Below, piece after piece: positions 44,423 to 52,701 of a DNA stretch of 64,000 nucleotides. The stretch is from Clostridium lacusfryxellense (GTDB taxonomy: Bacteria; Bacillota; Clostridia; Clostridiales; Clostridiaceae), in NCBI RefSeq assembly GCF_018861735.1, contig NZ_JAHLEB010000020.1, positions 1 through 64,000 on the forward strand, in the 5' to 3' direction. The stretch's first letter is position 1. The number at the start of each line of letters is the position of its first letter. Position numbers and translations under genes: made by a program. The notes under the pieces were generated by a model that ran no database searches, was not told the DNA's origin, and saw nothing but the letters and a program-made list of their open reading frames with translations.

Positions 44423-44451
44423 AGTATACCTCGTAATGTAGTATAAGTCAA
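44423..44451 (-). promoter_or_regulatory. promoter of the tRNA-Glu/tRNA-Gln operon
   Basis: Minus-strand TTGACT (44446-44451), 17-bp spacer, TATACT (44423-44428). The -35 contains the TGA stop of the upstream helicase gene (44448-44450). The -10 lies within a longer dyad, ACTACGAG...CTCGTA-atg-TAGT (44411-44442). Confidence 0.75.
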
Positions 44452-46205
44452 ATGTTTTTTAAAATATTATTAATATCGTTACTAACCTTTCCCCTTTCAT
44501 CATAAACCCAATCTACATCAAATTCTAATTTGAACTTTTTAGAAAATGAATAATACATATTTATCTTTTGATAATATATTTCCAAATCATCTAAATTACC
44601 TTTTAAATTTTCTGGTTTAAATAAACTCTTTTGTTTATAAACAAATAATTCTTCTACATTTTTTAAAAATGTCTCCATTAATTCTTCTCTCGATATGTCA
44701 AATGGTATTTTTAATAAATCCCATTGAACTTCTTGCTTTAACTTGTAATTTTTTATTCTATCTAAAATTATTATATAATCGTTAATATCCATCTTAGTAT
44801 AATAGTATAATTTCTCTTCTCTTGTACTCCATAAAACTAATTTTTCAATTAACGGTAACCCTTTAATCTTTACTAAAACATCTGATGGTCCAATAACAGC
44901 TTTTTTTATTTCTTCATCCGTAACCTCTAATCTAGACTTAATGAAATCTTGAGTATTTCCAGCGCTAGCTACATACCCTACCTCGTATATACCTCTACGA
45001 CCTGCACGTCCAGCAACTTGCTTTACCTCTTGGGATGTCAGTTCTCGTATTTCTTCACCATCAAACTTTTTTATACTCATAAAAATAATCCTTCTAATAG
45101 GTAAATTAACTCCCATACCAATTGCGTCAGTAGTTACTAAAACTTTCGCCACCTTATTTATAAATTGTTCATACTGCATTTTTCTAACTTCTGGTGGTAA
45201 ATCCCCATATATTACGCTAGTTTTAATACCTATACTAGAATACCTCTGCGCTATCTCCAATACTCTCTTTTTAGAAAACACTACAATTGCATCGCCTTCT
45301 TGAATATCATTATAATTAAAATCTATGTTTTCAGCTTTTAATGGAATATTCCTTGTATATTCTTGTATATTATACTTATCCCCACAGTCATTTATAATTG
45401 TCTCAAGTATATTTTTTGCATTAGCAGCTCCGCATATATGAATTTCACCACATCTTAATCCGAGTAATGCCTTACTCCATGCCATTCCCCTATGCTGATC
45501 TTTAATCATTTGAATCTCATCAATTACAGCTATATCATAATATTCCTTTAAATTAACCTTTTCTATTGTACACGAAGTATGCGACGAACCAATATTTAAT
45601 ATTTCTTCCTCTCCAGTTAATAGATCACATATTATTCCCTCATTATTCAATTTTTCAAAATTCTCTAAAGCAAGAATTCTCAGGGGTGCCAAATATACAC
45701 CCTTTTGTGCTTTTTTTAGACGTTCTACAGCATTATATGTTTTACCGGTATTCGTATCACCTAAATGAATATAAATCATTCTATCCATACTTCTAGCCTC
45801 TACATACTCATCCTTAGGGTTATCCGGAAAATTTTCCTCAAACTCCTTAATAACTAATTCAGGTATATGTTGCTTTGTAAGTAATATCATGAACCCATAA
45901 TTTAAAAAAGCATCATAATTTCCTCTTAAAACATGATAAAACTCATAATCAGTAGCATTCCTATTGTTATAATCCTCTAGCATTATTTTCGATATATCTT
46001 CTAACAATTCCCCATATTTATCATATACATTTTTAAAATCCTTGAATCCTTCATTTTCCATCTCTTTAATTTTTTTCAACTTTTTTCTTATTGCTGTTTC
46101 ATGTTCAATAAGAGCTCCTGGCTTTGAATGATGAACTATCTCTTCAATCTGGCTAATCTGACTCTTTAATTTTTTAAATTCTCTTTGAGATACATTTTTT
46201 TTCAT
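44448..46205 (-). CDS. SUV3-like superfamily II RNA helicase
   Basis: 585 residues. Motif I is GDTNTGKTYNAVERL (Suv3 has GPTNSGKT), followed by APLRILALENFEKLN (Ia), DEIQMI (II), CGAANAK (III), VVFSKKRVL (IV), VTTDAIGMGVNLPIRR (V) and QVAGRAGRRG (VI). This DEIQ/QVAGRAGRRG set is diagnostic for the Suv3 branch, best known from mitochondria and alphaproteobacteria. An extra N-terminal helical segment of about 160 residues precedes the helicase core. In mitochondria Suv3 works with PNPase in RNA decay; a similar role here is inferred. Confidence 0.87.
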   Translation of the reverse strand: MKKNVSQREFKKLKSQISQIEEIVHHSKPGALIEHETAIRKKLKKIKEMENEGFKDFKNVYDKYGELLEDISKIMLEDYNNRNATDYEFYHVLRGNYDAFLNYGFMILLTKQHIPELVIKEFEENFPDNPKDEYVEARSMDRMIYIHLGDTNTGKTYNAVERLKKAQKGVYLAPLRILALENFEKLNNEGIICDLLTGEEEILNIGSSHTSCTIEKVNLKEYYDIAVIDEIQMIKDQHRGMAWSKALLGLRCGEIHICGAANAKNILETIINDCGDKYNIQEYTRNIPLKAENIDFNYNDIQEGDAIVVFSKKRVLEIAQRYSSIGIKTSVIYGDLPPEVRKMQYEQFINKVAKVLVTTDAIGMGVNLPIRRIIFMSIKKFDGEEIRELTSQEVKQVAGRAGRRGIYEVGYVASAGNTQDFIKSRLEVTDEEIKKAVIGPSDVLVKIKGLPLIEKLVLWSTREEKLYYYTKMDINDYIIILDRIKNYKLKQEVQWDLLKIPFDISREELMETFLKNVEELFVYKQKSLFKPENLKGNLDDLEIYYQKINMYYSFSKKFKLEFDVDWVYDERGKVSNDINNILKNI

Positions 46206-46325
46206 ATCTTATCCTCCAACTAATCTTTTAATTATATATAAACATTGTACAATTAAAATTATTTACTAAATATATGTCATGAAAATATCTTTATTCATAT
46301 ATTACTCATAAAGGGGTGATTTTAT

Positions 46326-47351
46326 ATGTTTAATTATAATAAATTAGCAGATATCGTGTTTGAAGGTGGTGGGATTAAGGGAATCGGACTTGTAGGTGCT
46401 TTAAAAACATTTGAATTAAAAGGGTATAACTTTAAAAATATCTGTGGAAATTCTGCTGGCTCCATTGTAGCTGCACTTCTTGCAGTAGGCTACGACGCTA
46501 ATGAGATAAAGAAATTAATGTTTAGTCTAGACTACACAAAAATTTGTGATAAAAATAGGTTTAATATACCGTTATTCTCTAATACTCGAAATTTACTTTT
46601 TAAAAAGGGTATTTATAAAGGAGATTATATAAAAAACTGGATTGATGATGCTCTATCTTATAAGCTTAAGAGTAGGAACAAAAAAAAAGTGACCTTTGGA
46701 GATTTAATAATTCCAAATGAAAAGGGTATCCTTTTAAAAAGCAACAAATATAAGAGAAAATATAAACTTCACATTATAGCAACGGACATAACTAGCGGAA
46801 AAATGTTAATTCTTCCTGAAGACATCGAGGAATTTGGGATGAATCCTGATGATCTCGAGGTAAGTCTGGCGATTAGAATGAGTATATCTATTCCCTATTT
46901 TTTTCAACCAGTAACCTTAAATAATATAAACACTAATAAAAAATCTCTCATTGTTGATGGTGGAGTTTTAAGCAATTACCCCGTTTGGATTTTTGATAAC
47001 GATATCCCTCACTGGCCAACTATCGGTCTTAAACTAGGAGGAAACAAAGAATTACGAGAACATAAAATTACAAATATATTGAATTTCACCAGTTCTATAA
47101 TTGAGACAATGCTTGAAGCACAGGATGATATTCATATAAGAGAAATGGATTTTCTTCGTACAGTAAAAATTGATACCCTTGATATTAAAACCACAGATTT
47201 TAATATATCTATAAAAAAAATTACTGATTTATATAACTCTGGTGAAAAGTGCGCGCGTGAATTTCTTGATAGTTGGGATAAAAACTATAAAAGACATCAA
47301 ATGCTCAGAGGAAATTCATTTAATAGCGATAGAATTTCTAACTTTATATAA
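46326..47351 (+). CDS. patatin-like phospholipase
   Basis: 341-residue lipid acyl hydrolase with a Ser-Asp dyad. The oxyanion loop is EGGGIKGIGLVGAL, the nucleophile elbow GNSAGS (Ser about 43) and the catalytic Asp in VDGGVLSNYP (about 214). No signal peptide is seen, so it acts in the cytoplasm or at the inner membrane face, or is released. Patatins may act in lipid turnover or as effectors; no secretion or defence partner is nearby. AAAGGGG site, ATG start. Confidence 0.9.
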   Translation: MFNYNKLADIVFEGGGIKGIGLVGALKTFELKGYNFKNICGNSAGSIVAALLAVGYDANEIKKLMFSLDYTKICDKNRFNIPLFSNTRNLLFKKGIYKGDYIKNWIDDALSYKLKSRNKKKVTFGDLIIPNEKGILLKSNKYKRKYKLHIIATDITSGKMLILPEDIEEFGMNPDDLEVSLAIRMSISIPYFFQPVTLNNINTNKKSLIVDGGVLSNYPVWIFDNDIPHWPTIGLKLGGNKELREHKITNILNFTSSIIETMLEAQDDIHIREMDFLRTVKIDTLDIKTTDFNISIKKITDLYNSGEKCAREFLDSWDKNYKRHQMLRGNSFNSDRISNFI

Positions 47352-47373
47352 AATAGTTTATATTATTTGCATA

Positions 47374-47422
47374 AAAACAAAACGCATATCAGGTATAATT
47401 CGCCTGATATGCGTTTTGTTTT
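47374..47422. terminator. strong bidirectional terminator
   Basis: Perfect 20-bp stem (47374-47393 with 47403-47422), 9-nt loop, A-rich and T-rich ends, between the convergent patatin and argH genes. Confidence 0.9.
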
Positions 47423-47453
47423 AAGAGTTATTTCACAATAAATTAGGTGCTAT

Positions 47454-48767
47454 TTACATTTCCTTTTTTATACCCCTACTTAAAGTGTTCTCATAGTCTA
47501 TAAATTCATATACATCCTCATTAAACAGTTCACTAAAGCCCTTAAGTTCTACTAAGGTTAAATCCTCTATGGCAGTATGTTTTTTCTCACAGTGAATAAC
47601 AATAGTACCTATAACTGCATGTGCATCTCTAAATGCCATTCCATTTTTCACAAGGTAATCTGCAGCTTCTGTAGCATTTAAAAATCCTCTTTTAACTGCA
47701 GCTCGCATATTATCTTTTTTTACTTTTAAAGATCTTAACATTTCATTCATAACCTTTATGCAGCTTAAAACTGTGTCAACTGCGTCAAAAAAGGGTTCTT
47801 TATCTTCTTGCATATCTTTATTATAAGCAAGTGGTATTCCCTTCATAGTAGTAAGAAGGCCCATTAAGTCTCCGTATACTCTTCCAGTTTTCCCTCTTAT
47901 TAATTCTGCAGCATCTGGATTTCTTTTCTGTGGCATTATGCTACTACCAGTAGAAAATTGATCGCTAATTTCAATAAAATCAAACTCTTTTGTACTCCAT
48001 AAAATAAATTCTTCACTTAATCTACTTAAATGCATCATTATTATAGAAAAACCTGATAGTAGTTCTAATAAGTAATCTCTATCACTTACACCATCCATAA
48101 AATTATCAACAGGTTTTTTAAACCCTAGTTCTGTAGTTGTAAATCCTCTATCAGTATCATAAGTTGTTCCAGCAAGTGCACAACATCCAAGAGGGTTTTC
48201 ATCCATAATTTCGCTAGCACTCAAAAGCCTTTTCTTATCACGACTAAGCATATTGTAATATGCCATTATATGTTGCTTAAATGTAACTACCTGGGCTCTT
48301 TGCATATGTGTATATCCTGGCATAATAAATGCATTGTCATTTCCTAATTTAATAATAGTATTTAAAATATCATCTAAATTATCAATAACCTCGCCAGCCT
48401 TACGTTTTGAATATAACCTCATATCAACTGCAACTTGATCATTTCTACTCCTCGCTGTATGAAGTTTTTTACCTACATCACCCACTAGTTTTGTAAGTTG
48501 TATCTCCATAAAACTGTGTATATCTTCATAGTCGCCTTCAATTATAAGTTTACCTTCTTGAATATCTGATAAAATAGAATTTAGACCATTAACAATAGTT
48601 ATACTTTCATCATTTGTTAAAATACTACATTTAGAAAGCATTTTAACATGAGCAATACTACCAATAATATCTTCATAATATAACCTTTTATCAAAGCTTA
48701 GAGAACTATTAAAGTCCTCCATAAGCTTACTTTCTTTATCAATAAATCTTCCACCCCAAAGTTTCAT
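47454..48767 (-). CDS. argH: argininosuccinate lyase
   Basis: Last step of arginine biosynthesis: argininosuccinate -> arginine + fumarate. KLWGGRF at the N-terminus, EDIHSFMEIQLT, TARSRNDQVA, PGYTHMQRAQ and the superfamily signature GSSIMPQKRNPD (catalytic Ser loop) near residue 275. 437 residues, normal. It lies 37 bp after argG and ends the operon at a strong terminator. Confidence 0.97.
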   Translation of the reverse strand: MKLWGGRFIDKESKLMEDFNSSLSFDKRLYYEDIIGSIAHVKMLSKCSILTNDESITIVNGLNSILSDIQEGKLIIEGDYEDIHSFMEIQLTKLVGDVGKKLHTARSRNDQVAVDMRLYSKRKAGEVIDNLDDILNTIIKLGNDNAFIMPGYTHMQRAQVVTFKQHIMAYYNMLSRDKKRLLSASEIMDENPLGCCALAGTTYDTDRGFTTTELGFKKPVDNFMDGVSDRDYLLELLSGFSIIMMHLSRLSEEFILWSTKEFDFIEISDQFSTGSSIMPQKRNPDAAELIRGKTGRVYGDLMGLLTTMKGIPLAYNKDMQEDKEPFFDAVDTVLSCIKVMNEMLRSLKVKKDNMRAAVKRGFLNATEAADYLVKNGMAFRDAHAVIGTIVIHCEKKHTAIEDLTLVELKGFSELFNEDVYEFIDYENTLSRGIKKEM

Positions 48768-48804
48768 ATTAACACCTGCTTTACTTTCTGTATATTTTGT
48801 AATT

Positions 48805-50010
48805 TTATTTGAAATTATTTAAATGTTTATAAGCTTTAATTTTACTTGGTAATGAGAATAAGTTAATAAACCCTTCTGCATCCTTATGATCATATAATAC
48901 ACTTGCTCCAAATGAAGATATACTTGCATCGTATAGTGCATTAGGTGATTCTTTACTCGCTACCATAATATTTCCTTTATATAGTTTCAATGTAACTGAT
49001 CCTGTAACAGTTTCTTGAGTCGCATCTACAAATGCATCAAGAGCTTCTCTCATTGTAGTAAACCAAAGTCCATCATAAACTAATTCTCCATATTTCTGTG
49101 ATATTGAATATTTAAAGTGAAGTGTATCTTTATCTATAGTGATTTCCTCTAGTTCCTTATGAGCTGCATAAAGAACAGTACCACCAGGTGTTTCATATAT
49201 TCCTCTTGATTTCATTCCAACAAGTCTATTCTCTACTAAATCAACTACACCTATACCATTTTCTCCACCAATTTTATTTAATATCTTAACGATATCTATT
49301 GGTTCAAGTTCAACTCCGTTAACTTTTGTAGCAATACCCTTTTCAAAATATATATCTACAAGAGTAGGTTCATCTGGAGCTTGTTCTGGAGGTGTAACCA
49401 TTAGGTACATTTCTCTTTTGTGATCATTTTTAAAATCTTCAATATCTCCGCCTTCATGACTTGCATGCCATAAATTTTGATCAACTGAATATATTTTTTC
49501 TTTAGTAACAGTTATTTCTATTCCTCTAGCATTAGCATAATCTATAGCATCTTCTCTTGATTGTATATCCCAGATTCTCCAAGGAGCAATGATCTTAATA
49601 GATGGATCAATAGCTGCTATTGCAACTTCAAATCTAACCTGATCATTTCCTTTACCAGTACATCCGTGGCATATATATTTTGCCCCTTCTTTATGTGCAA
49701 TTTCCACAAGTTTTTTAGCAATTAATGGTCTTGCATAAGCTGTACCTAATAAATACTTTCCTTCATATGTAGCATTTGCTTTAACACCTTTAAATACATA
49801 ATCTTTGATGAATTCAGCTGTTAGGTTCTCAATATATATTTTAACTGCGCCAGAACTCATAGCCTTTTTCTCTATTGCCGTCATATCATCTTCTTGTCCA
49901 ACATTAATACACGCTGCTACAACATCCATATCATAGTTTTCCTTAAGCCAAGCTATTATAATAGAAGTATCTAATCCTCCTGAATATGCTAAAACTACTT
50001 TTTCTTTCAT
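48805..50010 (-). CDS. argG: argininosuccinate synthase
   Basis: Joins citrulline and aspartate using [14 protein letters not shown] (PP-loop) at the N-terminus, [41 protein letters not shown] and SDAxx-like tail motifs. Start ATG 50010 with AAAGGGG upstream; TTG at 50028 is before the site. 401 residues. It lies 65 bp after the ABC ATPase gene, so importer and biosynthetic genes could share one transcript. Confidence 0.97.
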   Translation of the reverse strand: MKEKVVLAYSGGLDTSIIIAWLKENYDMDVVAACINVGQEDDMTAIEKKAMSSGAVKIYIENLTAEFIKDYVFKGVKANATYEGKYLLGTAYARPLIAKKLVEIAHKEGAKYICHGCTGKGNDQVRFEVAIAAIDPSIKIIAPWRIWDIQSREDAIDYANARGIEITVTKEKIYSVDQNLWHASHEGGDIEDFKNDHKREMYLMVTPPEQAPDEPTLVDIYFEKGIATKVNGVELEPIDIVKILNKIGGENGIGVVDLVENRLVGMKSRGIYETPGGTVLYAAHKELEEITIDKDTLHFKYSISQKYGELVYDGLWFTTMREALDAFVDATQETVTGSVTLKLYKGNIMVASKESPNALYDASISSFGASVLYDHKDAEGFINLFSLPSKIKAYKHLNNFK

Positions 50011-50075
50011 TTTAATTTCCCCTTTCAAATTTGTTTTATTTTACTTTAGTTATTATTAATTAAATTGCTTTTACC

Positions 50076-50807
50076 CTAAAATATCTTATTCAAGAATTCC
50101 TTAGTCCGCTTTTCTTTAGGATTTTCAAAAAATTCTTGAGGTGTTCCCTCTTCTACTATTTTTCCACCATCCATGAAAATCACTCTGTCTGCTACTTCCT
50201 TTGCAAATCCCATTTCATGAGTTACAACTACCATTGTCATACCTTCTCTTGCAAGATCTTTCATTACTCCTAAAACTTCTCCAACTAGTTCTGGATCTAA
50301 AGAAGATGTGGGTTCATCAAATAACATTATATCTGGCCTCATAGCTAGTGACCTTGCTATAGCTACTCTTTGCTTTTGTCCACCTGATAACTTTGACGGG
50401 TAATCATCAACCTTTTCACTTAGACCTACCTTCTCAATAATTATCTCAGCTCTCTTTAATACTTCTTCTCTATTTTCATGTTTAACTGTAATTGGAGCCT
50501 CAATAACATTTTGCATTACCGTCATATGATGGAATAGATTAAAGTTTTGAAATACCATTCCTACTTTTTCAATTGTAGTTCGCATATGCTTTTTGTTTTT
50601 AGCGTCAAGTTTTTCTCCTTCAATGAAAACCTCTCCCATATTAGGCACCTCAAGGTGATTTAGACACCTTAAGAATGTACTCTTTCCCGAACCCGAAGGC
50701 CCAATTATAACTAGTACCTCTCCCTTTTTAACAGTTACATTTAAATCTTCAAATACTGTTAGGCTACCAAATCTTTTAGTTAAATTTTTAGTTTCTATCA
50801 TATACAT
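50076..50807 (-). CDS. polar amino acid ABC transporter ATPase
   Basis: 243-residue GlnQ/ArtP-type ATPase. Walker [11 protein letters not shown]-loop [10 protein letters not shown], signature [17 protein letters not shown], Walker [16 protein letters not shown] and H-switch [10 protein letters not shown]. With the permease (15 bp upstream) and binding protein it forms a complete importer. ArgR-type sites upstream and argGH downstream suggest arginine or a related amino acid as substrate. Confidence 0.95.
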   Translation of the reverse strand: MYMIETKNLTKRFGSLTVFEDLNVTVKKGEVLVIIGPSGSGKSTFLRCLNHLEVPNMGEVFIEGEKLDAKNKKHMRTTIEKVGMVFQNFNLFHHMTVMQNVIEAPITVKHENREEVLKRAEIIIEKVGLSEKVDDYPSKLSGGQKQRVAIARSLAMRPDIMLFDEPTSSLDPELVGEVLGVMKDLAREGMTMVVVTHEMGFAKEVADRVIFMDGGKIVEEGTPQEFFENPKEKRTKEFLNKIF

Positions 50808-50822
50808 TCTGAATCACCTCTG

Positions 50823-51470
50823 CTAATATACTGACAGTTTTTTTTCATAATATGAAAAAACTGTAGTGAAAATTGTTGTCATTAAAAGATACAAACATCC
50901 TGCTATAAAAAAAGCTTCCATTGGTCTAAAGGTTGATGCAGATAGAATTTGTGCTTTTCTCATAACTTCCGACATAGTAATGGTTGATACTAATGATGTG
51001 TCCTTAAGCATTGTTATAAACTCATTACCAACTGACGGAATTATTATTTTAAAGGTTTGGGGTAGTACAACTCTTTTCATAGTATCAAAATATGTGAAAC
51101 CTAATGACTTGCAGGCTTCAAACTGACCTCTATCTACTGAAAGTATTCCACCTCTTATTATCTCTGCCATATATGCTCCTGAATTTAAACTAAGGCCTAT
51201 TATTGCAGTTTGAAAAGGTGAAAGCAGTATACCTACAAATGGTAACACGTAATACAAAGCAATTAATTGAAGAAGCATTGGTGTTCCCCTGAATATCCAG
51301 GTGTAAAATCCCGCTAAACCAACCATCAATTTATTTTTAGATAATTTCAGTAATGCTGTAACTATCCCTATTAAAGTTCCGAGTACTACTGATATTATAG
51401 TTAGTTCAATTGTAAGTAAACTTCCTTGTAATAACACAGGAAACATTTCTTTTAAAATACCTATATCCAT
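50823..51470 (-). CDS. amino acid ABC transporter permease
   Basis: 215-residue inner-membrane permease of the HisMQ/GlnP type with about five transmembrane helices. The EAA loop, FEACKSLGFTYFDTMKRVVLPQ, contacts the ATPase; the preceding SGAYMAEIIRGGI is conserved. A single permease gene implies a homodimer. It lies 96 bp after the binding-protein gene, with a large hairpin in that gap. Confidence 0.94.
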   Translation of the reverse strand: MDIGILKEMFPVLLQGSLLTIELTIISVVLGTLIGIVTALLKLSKNKLMVGLAGFYTWIFRGTPMLLQLIALYYVLPFVGILLSPFQTAIIGLSLNSGAYMAEIIRGGILSVDRGQFEACKSLGFTYFDTMKRVVLPQTFKIIIPSVGNEFITMLKDTSLVSTITMSEVMRKAQILSASTFRPMEAFFIAGCLYLLMTTIFTTVFSYYEKKLSVY

Positions 51471-51495
51471 TCTTGTCCTCCTAGTTATTCTCTGT

Positions 51496-51530
51496 GATAG
51501 ATAGTAATTAATTATTAATTACTATCTATC
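51496..51530 (-). other. 35-bp perfect palindrome after the binding-protein gene
   Basis: 17-bp arms around one central base (51496-51512, 51514-51530). There is no T run on the minus strand. Its place after the first cistron fits an mRNA-stabilising 3' hairpin that would keep binding protein in excess over permease and ATPase. Confidence 0.6.
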
Positions 51531-51566
51531 TAATATTCTTATAGTCCAAATAACAATTATTAATAT

Positions 51567-52358
51567 CTATTTCTTATATGCGTCAAATCCGAACCATTTT
51601 TGAGAAAGCTTAGAAAGGGTTCCATCGGCTTTTAGTTCATCAATAGCTTTTTGAACAGCTACTTGCAATTCCTTATCTTGTTTTTTAAATCCAATTCCAA
51701 TAGGTTCTTGACTAATTTGTTCATCTAAAACCTTATATTCACCCGGCTTCTTAGCTACATAATATTGGCCAACTTGTGCATCCAGAACTACTGCATCTAC
51801 TCTTCCAATTGATAAGTCCTGATACGCATCTGTAATTTTGTCATACTTTTTGACTTCCTTTAGACCCTTCATCGCTGTTGCTGCTGTATCTCCTGTAGAA
51901 CCTAGCTGACAAGCTACTGTTTTACCTTTTAAATCATCTATTTTATTTATTTTCGTATTTCCTTGTTTTATAATAGCAACTTGACCACCCATTACATAAG
52001 AATCTGAAAAATTTATACTTTTCTTTCTATCATCTGTAATACTCATAGCTGAAATTATAACATTAAATTTTGATGACCCAAGAGCTAAAACCATTCCATT
52101 AAAATCATTAGTAATATATTCTGACTTCACACCCATTTTTTTCGCTACTGCATCTCCCAAATCTATATCAAACCCAACTAACTTATCGTTTGAATCTCTA
52201 AATTCCATTGGAGGATAAGAATCGTCTAATCCTATTGTTAATTTACCCGCCTTTTGAACTGCTTGAAGTGAATTAGAACTTTCTGTTTTTTTGCCACACC
52301 CTACAAATAATACACCTGCCATAGTAATAGTTAATATAATTGCCACACTTTTTTTCAA
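51567..52358 (-). CDS. amino acid ABC transporter substrate-binding lipoprotein
   Basis: 263-residue family 3 binding protein. It has a lipoprotein signal peptide with lipobox LFVGC (Cys about 21), LTIGLDDSYPPMEFRDSNDKL, GFDIDLGDAVAKKMG, GQVAIIKQGNT, LKGKTVACQLGSTGD and KADGTLSKLSQKWFG. The start is TTG with GGGGGAGCGG upstream. It is first in the importer operon. The ligand is probably a basic amino acid judging from regulation and neighbours; sequence alone does not decide. Confidence 0.93.
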   Translation of the reverse strand: MKKSVAIILTITMAGVLFVGCGKKTESSNSLQAVQKAGKLTIGLDDSYPPMEFRDSNDKLVGFDIDLGDAVAKKMGVKSEYITNDFNGMVLALGSSKFNVIISAMSITDDRKKSINFSDSYVMGGQVAIIKQGNTKINKIDDLKGKTVACQLGSTGDTAATAMKGLKEVKKYDKITDAYQDLSIGRVDAVVLDAQVGQYYVAKKPGEYKVLDEQISQEPIGIGFKKQDKELQVAVQKAIDELKADGTLSKLSQKWFGFDAYKK

Positions 52359-52393
52359 TTTAACCGCTCCCCCTTAATGATATAATAAGCTTA

Positions 52394-52407
52394 TGAATAT
52401 TTATACA
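52394..52407. promoter_or_regulatory. candidate ArgR box of the importer operon
   Basis: TGAATATTTATACA fits the ARG-box pattern TGNAT-W4-ATNCA. It lies just downstream of a minus-strand TATAAT (52419-52424), so it would cover a start site near 52412. A weaker half-match (TGCAT) begins at 52414. Confidence 0.6.
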
Positions 52408-52497
52408 TTTATATGCATATTATAAAACTTTTTTTAATATTTTTGATTATTTTATTTACTTGCTTTTATTATTGGTTTAACTGGCTTTCTTTAATCT

Positions 52498-52526
52498 ATT
52501 ATATATTACTTTTTATAATAATGCAA
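52498..52526 (-). promoter_or_regulatory. second upstream promoter of the importer operon
   Basis: Minus-strand TTGCAT (52521-52526), 17-bp spacer, TATAAT (52498-52503), about 140 bp before the binding-protein start. The 343-bp gap 52359-52701 otherwise holds the ArgR box, a second -10 and the carB terminator; I see no gene in it. Confidence 0.55.
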
Positions 52527-52633
52527 TGCTTTTTTTATAATCACCTATTCATTTTATACAATGTTTATGCATGAAGACATACAAATCAATGCTAACCTAA
52601 TTTATTTTGACTTTTTTCAGCAATAATAAAACA

Positions 52634-52672
52634 AAAGACATCCTTAGCTTATATTAAACTAAGAATGCCTTT
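52634..52672 (-). terminator. terminator of carAB
   Basis: AAAGACATCCTTAG (52634-52647) with CTAAGAATGCCTTT (52659-52672), fully paired on the minus strand with two G-U, then TTGTTTTATT. 29 bp beyond the carB stop. Confidence 0.75.
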
Positions 52673-52701
52673 AATTTTATTTAGCATTTTTGCAAGAGAA
52701 A

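Noticed and set aside
46326-47351. Patatin as a CBASS-type defence effector
   Set aside because: No nucleotidyltransferase or other defence partner nearby; neighbours are a helicase and arginine genes.
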